Shown: positions 1 through 7,511, numbered from the stretch's first letter. The stretch is DNA of 7,511 nt from SIG598 sp045580875 (GCA_045580875.1 JAZNOP010000008.1:1-7511); one strand, 5' to 3'. Notes: a model not told the origin generated them from the letters alone. Program-made: numbers and translations.

Positions 1-1
1 T

Positions 2-150
2 CGACCTTTTTCAAAAGGTCGTGGGTCAAGGGCAACGCCCTTGCAGGTTTTAAGGACGGAGTCCTTAATTCTTTTTCGATAAGAAGTTGAGGCTTTGCCT
101 CAAACTCCACGAGGACGCTGTCCTCGACCTGCCACCTTTGAAAAAGGTGG
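2..150. repeat. Array of six consecutive perfect hairpins
   Basis: Six back-to-back inverted repeats with 7-9 bp perfect stems and loops of two or three bases. Positions are 2-21 (loop TC), 27-43 (AAC), 50-68 (GGA), 87-103 (TTT), 110-126 (GCT) and 132-150 (GAA). Gaps between them are 5-6 bases except one of 18. The first and last are related: ACCTTTTTCAAAAGGT resembles the reverse complement of the CCACCTTT...AAAGGTGG hairpin, so the array is roughly bounded by inverted copies. No ORF fits it. It may be a multi-copy intergenic repeat of this lineage and may continue past the window edge. Confidence 0.8.
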
Positions 151-230
151 ACGAAACTTTTAATCTGCCCGCGCTTAATCACATAAACCAAAATTTATCA
201 TATTAACTTTACTCCGCGGTGGGCAGCCGT

Positions 231-254
231 GCGCACATCTGCGGCGCACATCTG
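231..254. repeat. Short direct repeat GCGCACATCTG x2
   Basis: GCGCACATCTG occurs at 231-241 and 244-254, two copies with a 13-base period; the first overlaps the palindrome GTGCGCAC (229-236). The surrounding 151-297 stretch contains no gene I can support. Confidence 0.6.
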
Positions 255-297
255 TTTCGTCCCTGCGAAAAACACTGACAGAACTCATGTATTGCTT

Positions 298-334
298 TGC
301 CAGCGGCAGAAGCATATCACTCCTGCCGCTGGCA
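298..334 (-). terminator. Stem-loop behind rnfB, probable 3' end of the operon
   Basis: Perfect 12-bp inverted repeat: arms at 298-309 and 323-334 (core GCCAGCGGCAG / CTGCCGCTGGC) with a 13-base loop, starting 23 bases after the rnfB stop. The stem is GC-rich and well placed for transcript termination or 3'-end protection. No T-run follows it on the minus strand, so it is not a textbook intrinsic terminator. Confidence 0.45.
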
Positions 335-356
335 TCATTTTGCTGAATTACTGATT

Positions 357-1235
357 TTATTCAAATGCCTCGTCGCCGAATACGTCGTCCTCTTCCTCGA
401 CCACGTTCAGATCGCGGATATAGATGGCGTGATTCGGGCAGACGGCGATGCACTCGCCGCACTTGCTGCACTTCTCCGCATCGACAGTGGCGCAGAAGTT
501 GCTGATGGTGACAGCGCCGGTGGTGCATGCCTTGACGCAGCGCATACAGCCGATGCAGCCGGCCTTGCATATCTTGCGTGTCTCGCCGCCCTTGTCGTGG
601 TTGCTGCAGTAGACAGCAGCCTTCTCAAGCGGCTCGATGGAGATTATGCTTCTGGGGCAGGCGGCAACGCAAAGTCCGCAGGCTCTGCACAGCTCGGGAT
701 CAACGGTAGCAACACCGCTGCACACCTTTATCGCGCCGTAGGGGCAGACGTGCTCGCAGTCGCCGTAGCCGAGGCAGCCGTATGCGCAGGCAGCCGCTCC
801 GCCGAAAAGCTGAGCCGATGCAGCGCAGGAGCTGACGCCCTGATATTCTCTTACGTTGGTTGTGCTGTAGGTTGTGCCGATGCAGTGTACAACGGCTATC
901 TTCTTCTCCATTGCGCCGACACTCTGACCGAGGATCTCAGCAATGGCGGCGGCAGATGCATCACCGCCGGGTGCGCACAGACCGTTCTTTGCCTTGCCCT
1001 GAGAGAGAGCCTTGGCATAGCCCGAGCAGCCGGAGAAGCCGCAGGCGCCGCAGTTTGCACCGGGAAGCGCCTCTTCAATTGCCTCTGCCTTTTCGTCAAC
1101 AGGGACAGCCATTACCGCCGAGGCGATTGCCAGACCGACACCGGCAATCAGACCGATGCCGGCGACTATGCCTGCCGGAATGAGAAGCTGTGCTGCGTCA
1201 AACGAAGCAGCGAGCACGGGGAGATAATCAAACAT
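357..1235 (-). CDS. rnfB: RnfB, iron-sulfur subunit of the Rnf complex
   Basis: RnfB is the ferredoxin-side electron entry subunit of the Rnf ferredoxin:NAD+ oxidoreductase, anchored on the cytoplasmic face of the membrane. The 292-residue protein has one hydrophobic segment at about 15-43. A Fe-S (omega) motif follows with C62, C65, C70 and C87. Four cysteine clusters come next: C150/C154/C160/C164, C183/C186/C189/C193, C227/C230/C233/C237 and C256/C259/C262/C266. This predicts five [4Fe-4S] centres, in line with the longer clostridial RnfB type. The last 16 residues (277-292) form an acidic tail. The ATG at 1233-1235 has GGGAGG at 1245-1250, nine bases upstream. It is the last gene of the operon, 20 bases after rnfA, and ends in TAA at 357-359. 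Identification is firm; the number of clusters is inferred from motifs. Confidence 0.97.
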   Translation of the reverse strand: MFDYLPVLAASFDAAQLLIPAGIVAGIGLIAGVGLAIASAVMAVPVDEKAEAIEEALPGANCGACGFSGCSGYAKALSQGKAKNGLCAPGGDASAAAIAEILGQSVGAMEKKIAVVHCIGTTYSTTNVREYQGVSSCAASAQLFGGAAACAYGCLGYGDCEHVCPYGAIKVCSGVATVDPELCRACGLCVAACPRSIISIEPLEKAAVYCSNHDKGGETRKICKAGCIGCMRCVKACTTGAVTISNFCATVDAEKCSKCGECIAVCPNHAIYIRDLNVVEEEDDVFGDEAFE

Positions 1236-1255
1236 AATTCTTATCCTCCCTTCTC

Positions 1256-1993
1256 TTATTCAAGACCGAGTCCGGCGATGATACCGGAGAAGCCCATGAA
1301 TGACAGCGAAACGATGGAAGCCGAAATGAGTGTTATCGGCAGACCCTTGAGAGCCTCGGGAACATCGCTCGACTCGAGACGTCCGCGTACTCCTGCGAAG
1401 AGCACCATTGCAACGAGGAAGCCGAGACCTGCGCCCAGTGCGCCGAACAGCGCGGAGAGATAGCCGCCGGTCATGCCGAAGTAGTCATCACAGACGTTGA
1501 TTGCAACACCCAGCACCGCGGAGTTGGTGGTGATGAGGGGCAGGTAGACACCCAGCGACTCGTAGAGCGCCGGTATGTACTTCTTGAGCACGATTTCAAC
1601 CAGCTGAACAAGCGCCGCGATGACCAGTATGAAGACAATGGTCTGCAGATATTCAAGTCCGAAGCTGGAAAGCAGTGCGAATATGGGATAGGTGACAGCA
1701 GTTGCCAGCACCATGACGAATATGACCGCCGCGCTCATGCCGACTGCGGTGTCGATCTGCTTGGAAACACCAAGGAAGGGGCAGCATCCGAGGAAACGGG
1801 AAAGGACATAGTTTCCGGTGAGAATACCTGCAAGGACAATTCCAAGCAGCAGGCGGAAGGATATGCCCTCCGGCTCTGCCGGTGCGACAGTTGTTGCCGA
1901 GGATACTGCATCGGTGATGGAAGCTACAGTGTCGCTTGCCGAGGTCAGCAGGTCAGCGCCGCTCAGTGCAGCCGAAAGAAACAGGTTCATCAT
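1256..1993 (-). CDS. rnfA: RnfA, integral membrane subunit of the Rnf complex
   Basis: RnfA is a six-helix membrane subunit that pairs with RnfE, in opposite orientation, around a [2Fe-2S] centre in the membrane. Family landmarks are clear: FLGCCPFLGVSK at 68-78, then the loop LPLITTN at 151-157, and VLFAGVRGRLE near 197-207. The protein has 245 residues against about 190-195 for the family. The excess is an N-terminal extension of about 42 residues: a hydrophobic signal-like start (MMNLFLSAAL) and a Ser/Thr/Ala-rich linker. The first ligand cysteine (C71) is present, but the position that is normally cysteine in TTNCAVLG is Ser158 here; C70 and C168 are extra cysteines. The ATG at 1991-1993 overlaps the rnfE stop by four bases and has GGAGG at 2003-2007, nine bases upstream. 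The immediately following ATG is spaced less well. Confidence 0.96.
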   Translation of the reverse strand: MMNLFLSAALSGADLLTSASDTVASITDAVSSATTVAPAEPEGISFRLLLGIVLAGILTGNYVLSRFLGCCPFLGVSKQIDTAVGMSAAVIFVMVLATAVTYPIFALLSSFGLEYLQTIVFILVIAALVQLVEIVLKKYIPALYESLGVYLPLITTNSAVLGVAINVCDDYFGMTGGYLSALFGALGAGLGFLVAMVLFAGVRGRLESSDVPEALKGLPITLISASIVSLSFMGFSGIIAGLGLE

Positions 1994-2706
1994 TCAAAAT
2001 CGCCTCCACTTCTCATTGAGCAGGTTGCAGCTGCCGGACAGTTTGCGCAGCTGAAGTCGTCCTTGGCAGGCTTTCTGCCGGTCAGCTTGTTGACCAGAGC
2101 GATGAGCACGCCGAATACGAAGAATCCGCCGGGAGGCAGAATGAAGATTATCATCGGAGCAATGACACTGCTCTCGGTGATGAACTTGAACTCATAGCCG
2201 AAGAGTGAGCCTGCGCCCATCAGCTCACGCACGATGCTCATAAGCAGCAGCGCAGCGGTAAAGCCGATACCCATCGACAGACCGTCGAGAATGGAAAGCA
2301 GGACGGGATTCTTGCTTGCGAACATCTCAGCTCTGCCGAGAATGATGCAGTTTACGACGATGAGCGGAAGGAAAACGCCGAGTGACTCATCGAGCGCAGG
2401 AGCGAATGCCTTGACTATCATCTGGACTATGGTTACGAATCCGGCGATGATGGTGATGTATGCCGGAATTCTGACCTTGCCGGGGATAATCTTTCTGAGC
2501 ATGGAGATAACAGCGTTTGAGCAAATCAGAACGACCGTTGCTGCAACACCCATGCCGATGGCGTTTGTTGCCGAGGTGGATACCGCCAGCATCGGGCAGG
2601 TGCCGAGCACAAGGCGGAATACCGGATTTTCAGTTATAAGACCGTTTTTGAGCGAGGAAACGATGGTGTTTCCCACTCCCTTGGGGCAGTTATTCTTATC
2701 AGCCAA
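1990..2706 (-). CDS. rnfE: RnfE, integral membrane subunit of the Rnf complex
   Basis: RnfE is the membrane partner of RnfA; the two are homologous and inserted in opposite orientations, and together they hold a [2Fe-2S] centre in this family. The 238-residue protein shows the family start ENPVFRLVLGTCPMLAVSTS (26-45) and LPLIVVNCIILGRAEMFAS (113-131). Both expected cluster ligands are present, C37 and C120. Several hydrophobic helices fill 55-205. The C-terminus is unusual: a short cytoplasmic-type tail with C220, C223 and C229 (CxxC-x5-C), plus C7 near the N-terminus. The start is TTG at 2704-2706, supported by a perfect AAGGAGG eight bases upstream; the next in-frame Met (38) would remove the first helix and a ligand. 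The gene overlaps the end of rnfG by eight bases and rnfA by four, indicating translational coupling. Confidence 0.96.
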   Translation of the reverse strand: MADKNNCPKGVGNTIVSSLKNGLITENPVFRLVLGTCPMLAVSTSATNAIGMGVAATVVLICSNAVISMLRKIIPGKVRIPAYITIIAGFVTIVQMIVKAFAPALDESLGVFLPLIVVNCIILGRAEMFASKNPVLLSILDGLSMGIGFTAALLLMSIVRELMGAGSLFGYEFKFITESSVIAPMIIFILPPGGFFVFGVLIALVNKLTGRKPAKDDFSCANCPAAATCSMRSGGDFE

Positions 2707-3456
2707 TGTCCTCGCCTCCTTCTGTTATGGTGCCTGCCGGTGCATCTGCGCCGCTGACAGGCTCAAGGTCGGTGCCGCTCGCAGGAGCACCTGTGTTTTC
2801 AAAAATCTGCATTCCGATAACGCCGTCAGCTCTGAGCTGTGCGTGAATGCCGAGTGCCTCGTTCACAGCGTTGGAAACAGCTCTCGAGGAGATGGTCGCT
2901 GCGGTGACAGCATCAATTTCGCCGCCGTCCTTGACAACAGCAAAGCTGTCGGGAGCAGGCTGGTCAGCGCCGGTGATGAACTGGTCGAGGAAGGAGGGCT
3001 TTGCGGCATTCGCGCCAAGTCCTGCTGTTTCGGAATGGGAGAGAATGCTGACGCCTGTGACGCAGCCGTTCTCGTCGATGCCGGTCATGACCTGGACATC
3101 GCCGCCGTAGCCCTTGGAAACGGTGGTGACTGCCGCGCCGATGACTCTGCCGCCGTGTACAGCGAGGTATACGTCGTAGTCATCATAGCCCTCGAGCTCG
3201 TCGCTCAGGTAGCAGTATTCCTCTGCCGGAATGACCTCGAAGCAGGTGGCAGCCTTTGCCTCGGCAGCAGCCTTGGCGATTATGTCCTCGGTCAGCATAT
3301 TTGTGCCTGCCAGTGCAAGTGCAATGACAAGGCAGATAGCGGTCAGAATTGCCGCGATCTTCGCCGTCTCCTTTACGTCGATGACGTTTGCCGGAGCGGC
3401 TGTCTTTGCCCCTGCAGCGTTCTTTGCTGCAGGCTTCTTTGTGTTCTGGTTCTTGC

Positions 3457-3460
<4 letters not shown>
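2699..3460 (-). CDS. rnfG: RnfG, covalent-FMN subunit of the Rnf complex
   Basis: RnfG carries an FMN attached by a phosphoester bond to a threonine and exposed on the outer side of the membrane, passing electrons within the Rnf complex. The 253-residue protein has a basic N-terminus, one membrane helix at about 33-52 and an extracytoplasmic domain. The conserved SHSETAGLGA (141-150) and the flavinylation motif D183-A-V-T-A-A-T189 are present, with T189 the predicted FMN site. The C-terminal 30 residues are Gly/Ala/Asp/Glu-rich and probably disordered. The ATG at 3458-3460 shares bases with the TGA of rnfD (ATGA overlap); GGAG lies a few bases upstream and GAGGAG a little further. No ApbE flavin transferase gene is in the window, so modification must be supplied in trans. 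Confidence 0.96.
2715..2721 (-). promoter_or_regulatory. Ribosome binding site supporting the TTG start of rnfE
   Basis: AAGGAGG, a full anti-16S match, lies eight bases before the TTG at 2704-2706 and inside the 3' end of rnfG. It is the main evidence that rnfE starts at TTG, since no ATG is available in frame before residue 38. Confidence 0.85.
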
Positions 3461-5123
<1,663 letters not shown>

Positions 5124-5127
<4 letters not shown>

Positions 5128-6509
5128 TTCCTGTCACCCGCCTTCCGGACAATATTCTTGCCAAGTCTCATATACTGCACCAGTCTGCGGCGCGCCGGAC
5201 ACACATAGGCGCAGCTGCCGCACTCGATGCAGCTCATTACGCTGTTTTTATTCAGCGCATCGACATTCTTTGTATTTACAAGGTGCTCAAAGCCGGCCGG
5301 ACGAAGGTGCATCGGGCAGGCATCGACGCATCTGCCGCAGCGGATACAGTCGGTGGTCTCCTCCTCGCTGACGTCCTCGCCTGCCATGATGACAAAGCCG
5401 TTGTTCTGCTTGAGCACGGGGAAGTCCTCGTCATAGAGCGCAAAGCCCATCATCGGACCGCCCATGAGCATCTTGCGCGGCTCGGTGCGCAGACCGCCGC
5501 AGTATTCGATGATATCCGACAGCGGAGTGCCGATGGGAACAATGACGTTCTTCGGCTCGACAACTGCAGAGCCCTCGATGGTGACACGCTTGTTGATGAG
5601 CGGCACACCGTCACGCAGATAACGCGCGAGGGTAGCGACCGAGGTGACGTTCATAACCATTACGCCGACATCGGACGGAAGCTTGCCCTTGGGCACACGG
5701 CGTCCGGTTGCCGCCTGAATCATGACCTTCTCAGCGCCCTGAGGATAGCTTTCCTTCAGCCTGAGCACACCGACCATGCCGTCGTGATTGTATTCACTGT
5801 CATAAAGCATCTCGTTGAACTGGCGGATAGCCTCCGGCTTGTTCGCCTCGATGCCGATTATGGCGCGGTCAATATCGAGCAGACGGCGGATTATGCTGAT
5901 GCCCTCGAGGATATCCTCAGCGCCCTCGATCATCTCGCGGTAGTCGGAGGTAAGGTAGGGCTCGCACTCAGCGCCGCAGAGCAGCAGCGTGTCGATCTTT
6001 TTGCCCTCGGGAACATTGAGCTTGACGTGAGCCGGGAAGCCGGCGCCGCCAAGTCCGACCAGACCGCAGCTCTTTGCTGCAGCGGAGAGCTCACGTGCAT
6101 TTGTGACCACAGGGGGCTTTATTCCGCTCCACATGGTCTGTTTGCCGTCAGCCTCTATCTCGACTGCCTTGCTCTTCTGACCGCTGGGCATGAGCACAGT
6201 GGTGATGGCAGTGACCTTGCCGGAAACGCTGGCATGAACGGGGGCTGACATGAAGGCAGAACTCTCGCCTATCGGCTGACCGACCTCGACGGTATCGCCC
6301 ACAGCGACCGTTGGCTCGCAGGGTGCGCCGATATGCTGGCTCATTGCGATTACTACCCTTTCCGGAAGCGGCAGTATCTCGGTTTCATACTCGGCTGTAC
6401 CCTTGAGGTGGGGCAGCTTTACGCCGCCGTAGGTCCGAAACGGACGAAGCGGCAGTGTGAGCTGCTCTTCCTGCGGCAGTGAAGCCGAAGCTTTCTGATT
6501 TTGCTGCAT
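5124..6509 (-). CDS. rnfC: RnfC, NADH/FMN-binding iron-sulfur subunit of the Rnf complex
   Basis: RnfC is the peripheral cytoplasmic subunit that binds FMN and NAD(H) and reduces NAD+ with electrons from the complex. From the chosen start it has 461 residues. It opens with the family signature RTYGGVKLPHLKG (25-37), followed by a lipoyl-like beta domain with VSGKVTAI (95-102). The NuoF-like Gly-rich loop GLVGLGGAGFPAHVK (149-163) and GAECEPYLTSD (179-189) follow. Two ferredoxin motifs close it: C388/C391/C394/C398-P and C427/C430/C433/C437-P. The ATG at 6507-6509 was chosen because AAGGAG lies eight bases upstream. The ATG at 6513-6515 is only two bases from that site. The frame extends to a GTG at 6603-6605, but that has no ribosome binding site and adds 32 residues not typical of the family. 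First gene of the operon; overlaps rnfD by four bases. Confidence 0.95.
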
Positions 6510-6517
6510 ACGCATTG

Positions 6518-6523
6518 CTCCTT
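6518..6523 (-). promoter_or_regulatory. Ribosome binding site that fixes the rnfC start
   Basis: AAGGAG on the minus strand, eight bases before the ATG at 6507-6509 and only two before the ATG at 6513-6515. It argues for the shorter 461-residue RnfC and against both upstream in-frame starts. Confidence 0.8.
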
Positions 6524-6636
6524 CTTTTATTGCGGACAGCGCCTTGCCGGCTGCCCGAAGATTTACAGAAAATGACCTTGACCGATGCAGCTTTATGCGA
6601 TGCACCGCACCTGCCGCATACGGACAGCCGCCAATG

Positions 6637-6668
6637 TATGACAGTCAGTTTTGCTGATGATTGTCATA
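6637..6668. promoter_or_regulatory. Inverted repeat in the rnf leader, terminator-like on the plus strand
   Basis: TATGACA (6637-6643) and TGTCATA (6662-6668) are perfect 7-base arms. After one mismatch the stem continues with three pairs (TCA/TGA) around a 10-base loop. Read on the plus strand the mismatch is a G-U wobble, giving an 11-pair stem directly followed by TTTTT (6669-6673), which resembles a weak intrinsic terminator. On the minus strand the same position is an A-C mismatch. It could be an operator, a leader hairpin or a block to antisense transcription into rnfC; the sequence alone does not decide. Confidence 0.4.
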
Positions 6669-6717
6669 TTTTTGACGAACTGCTCAATATACACTTTTCA
6701 GATATATATTTGATGAT

Positions 6718-6746
6718 ATTATAATATATAACTTTCGATATATCAA
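6718..6746 (-). promoter_or_regulatory. Sigma-A-type promoter of the rnf operon
   Basis: On the minus strand TTGATA (6741-6746) is separated by exactly 17 bases from TATAAT (6718-6723). That is five of six matches at -35 and six of six at -10, in an AT-rich stretch upstream of GC-rich genes. Transcription would begin near 6711 and leave a leader of about 200 bases before rnfC. The palindromes TCAATTGA (6743-6750) and GATATATC (6737-6744) overlap the -35 region and could be operator half-sites. No Rex-type box was recognised. Confidence 0.75.
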
Positions 6747-6815
6747 TTGATTATTCCGAATTTATTTATGTAATATACAGAAAATTTGGCTGTCACACCC
6801 ACGAAAAGTTGCCTT

Positions 6816-6843
6816 TTGACAAAAACTGTAGTAGAATTATCAT
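6816..6843 (+). promoter_or_regulatory. Divergent plus-strand promoter candidate
   Basis: TTGACA (6816-6821), a 16-base spacer, then TATCAT (6838-6843): perfect -35 and five of six at -10. It points away from the rnf operon into the tandem-repeat region. No credible protein gene lies downstream within the window, so if active it would make a non-coding or repeat-containing transcript. Confidence 0.5.
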
Positions 6844-6868
6844 GGGAATTTATACTTGGATAGATTTT

Positions 6869-6930
6869 GGTTTGTGTGCTTCGGCTTTCAATGGCTTTCA
6901 ATGACAGAACAACCGCACTTTCCACAAACC
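6869..6930. repeat. Inverted repeat enclosing a 10-bp tandem duplication
   Basis: GGTTTGTG (6869-6876) and CACAAACC (6923-6930) are perfect 8-base inverted arms 46 bases apart. Between them GGCTTTCAAT is duplicated in tandem at 6883-6892 and 6893-6902, a spacing of one helical turn. The right arm abuts the first 68-bp repeat unit. It could be an element boundary or a binding region; function unknown. Confidence 0.5.
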
Positions 6931-7089
6931 GAGCCGGATATCAATCGGCGAGGTCAGCCGGCCTGAGATGCTGCACCGGGAGCCCATAGCTGAGATCCGA
7001 GCCGGATATCAATCGGTGAGGTCTGCAAAGCCGAGAAGCTGCAGTGAGAGCTCATAGCTGAGATCCGAGCCGGATATCAATCGGCTCGG
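6931..7089. repeat. 68-bp tandem repeat, two units plus a partial third
   Basis: GAGCCGGATATCAATCGG starts at 6931, 6999 and 7067, a period of exactly 68 bases. Units 1 (6931-6998) and 2 (6999-7066) agree at about 56 of 68 positions. The first 18 bases are invariant in all three, and the unit end ATAGCTGAGATCC is shared by both full units. The third copy stops after the shared 18 bases and there becomes a perfect 8-bp hairpin, CCGAGCCG (7065-7072) with CGGCTCGG (7082-7089). No family recognised. Confidence 0.85.
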
Positions 7090-7358
7090 GGAGCGGCTTG
7101 CGTGAGATCATACGCAAAGCGAAAAAACGAGAGCTTGCATCTCGAGACGACGAGCCTGCGATAAGTCATGATTACGCATTGCAGATCGGCTTTAAACGGC
7201 GTTTTGCATACTTTGCCGCTGTTGGCAAAGTATGGGCCTCCGCCGGCCTGAGGCGGAAAGAAGTTAAAGGTCTGAAATCTATAACGGAAATCGGATAATG
7301 CTAAAATCTCAAATAAAATAACGCTTTATTGTTACACTGAGCGCATCGCCATAATGTG
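7090..7358. other. Gene-free spacer with small inverted repeats
   Basis: No gene supported. The stretch contains TTGCGT/ACGCAA (7098-7103, 7112-7117), a perfect 11-bp hairpin described separately at 7207-7234, and GCCTC/GAGGC (7236-7240, 7250-7254). A short plus-strand frame beginning at the TTG at 7098 reads through these hairpins and lacks a ribosome binding site. Confidence 0.5.
7207..7234. repeat. Perfect 11-bp hairpin
   Basis: CATACTTTGCC (7207-7217) pairs with GGCAAAGTATG (7224-7234) around the loop GCTGTT. No T-run follows on either strand, so it looks like part of a structured repeat rather than a terminator. Confidence 0.7.
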
Positions 7359-7454
7359 ATACGAACTTTTGACTTCCGCCTTGCGCCGGCGGGGCGGTTC
7401 CTTTTTGTTCGGTAAAAAAGGAACCAAAATACCGTTTAAAAAGTCGTCTCGTAT
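7359..7454. repeat. Nested inverted-repeat module
   Basis: Outer arms ATACGAACTTTT (7359-7370) and AAAAGT-CGTC-TCGTAT (7439-7454) pair over 12 bases with a 4-base bulge. Inside are CCGCC/GGCGG (7376-7380, 7388-7392) and a perfect 11-bp hairpin, GGTTCCTTTTT (7396-7406) with AAAAAGGAACC (7415-7425). The whole would fold as a branched structure. Likely an intergenic repeat; family not recognised. Confidence 0.55.
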
Positions 7455-7473
7455 TTATATCGAATTGCATGTG

Positions 7474-7507
7474 TTTCAGAAATAATTCTACCGAATCATT
7501 TCTGAAA
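7474..7507 (-). repeat. Long hairpin at the right window edge
   Basis: TTTCAGAAAT (7474-7483) and ATTTCTGAAA (7498-7507) form a perfect 10-bp stem that continues with four more pairs to a 4-base loop. The single intervening mismatch is A-C on the plus strand but a G-U wobble on the minus strand, hinting that the minus-strand RNA is the folded form. It may belong to a gene or element beyond the window. Confidence 0.6.
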
Positions 7508-7511
7508 ACCT

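Larger units (their letters stand above)
6510..6711 (-). other. Untranslated leader of the rnf operon
   Basis: The roughly 200 bases between the predicted transcription start and rnfC contain no gene. The leader holds the inverted repeat at 6637-6668 and a GC-rich part at about 6585-6635. I do not recognise a known riboswitch or T-box in it. Its extent depends on the promoter prediction. Confidence 0.5.

Noticed and set aside
297..1463. Plus-strand open frame of 388 codons opposite rnfB and rnfA
   Set aside because: It is the complement of a well-identified rnfB with all cysteine motifs; the translation is Ala-rich with no domain and crosses into rnfA. A GC-rich shadow frame.
6510..6605. Longer RnfC beginning at GTG 6603-6605
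   Set aside because: No ribosome binding site precedes it, the 32 added residues are not family-like, and AAGGAG is ideally placed for the ATG at 6507-6509.
6479..6724. Plus-strand 81-codon frame opposite the start of rnfC
   Set aside because: It overlaps the rnfC start, leader and promoter on the other strand and has no family features.
6743..6925. Minus-strand 60-codon frame upstream of rnf
   Set aside because: It starts with GTG, has no recognisable domain, and its end runs into the predicted rnf promoter -35 box.
6931..7089. CRISPR array
   Set aside because: Although three 18-base heads recur at a fixed period, the intervening 50 bases are also similar between units, so this is a tandem repeat and not repeats with unrelated spacers.
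7098..7298. Plus-strand 66-codon frame starting with TTG
   Set aside because: No ribosome binding site; the frame reads through an 11-bp hairpin and other inverted repeats, so it looks like translation of a repeat element.
7396..7425. GGTTCC...GGAACC hairpin as an intrinsic terminator
   Set aside because: The T and A runs lie inside the stem; no T-run follows the stem on either strand.

Overview
The window carries one complete operon on the minus strand encoding the six-subunit Rnf complex, the membrane-bound ferredoxin:NAD+ oxidoreductase that couples electron flow to Na+ or H+ transport. Transcription runs right to left in the order rnfC-rnfD-rnfG-rnfE-rnfA-rnfB, the usual order in Clostridia. 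Neighbouring genes overlap by 4 or 8 bases, except for a 20-base gap with a strong ribosome binding site before rnfB. The gene order, strong AAGGAGG-type ribosome binding sites, GC-rich genes and hairpin-rich spacers suggest a gut-type member of the Clostridia, probably Oscillospiraceae/Ruminococcaceae. That placement is an inference from style, not from a marker gene.

Right flank (6510-7511): about 1 kb with no credible gene. It holds a near-consensus minus-strand promoter (TTGATA, 17 bases, TATAAT at 6718-6746) that should drive the operon with a leader of roughly 200 bases. It also holds a divergent plus-strand promoter candidate (6816-6843), a 68-bp tandem repeat (two copies plus a partial third that closes into an 8-bp hairpin), and several perfect inverted repeats up to the window edge. 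Left flank (1-356): a stem-loop behind rnfB, then a striking row of six consecutive perfect short-loop hairpins at 2-150.

How the genes work together: RnfB (five predicted [4Fe-4S] clusters) takes electrons from ferredoxin. RnfA and RnfE form the membrane core, which in this family shares a [2Fe-2S] centre. RnfG and RnfD carry covalently bound FMN, and RnfC (two [4Fe-4S] clusters, FMN and NADH binding) reduces NAD+. No ApbE-type flavin transferase gene lies in the window, so flavinylation must depend on a gene elsewhere.

The most unusual element is in RnfD. A normal-size membrane core of about 310 residues is preceded by a 246-residue extension containing two almost uninterrupted poly-aspartate runs (30 and 29 residues), four copies of an I-x-I-G motif and then a basic hinge. 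The tract is encoded by an in-frame GAC/GAT microsatellite and could vary in length without breaking the gene. A second point of interest is RnfA, where a cysteine expected to ligate the membrane [2Fe-2S] cluster reads as serine.
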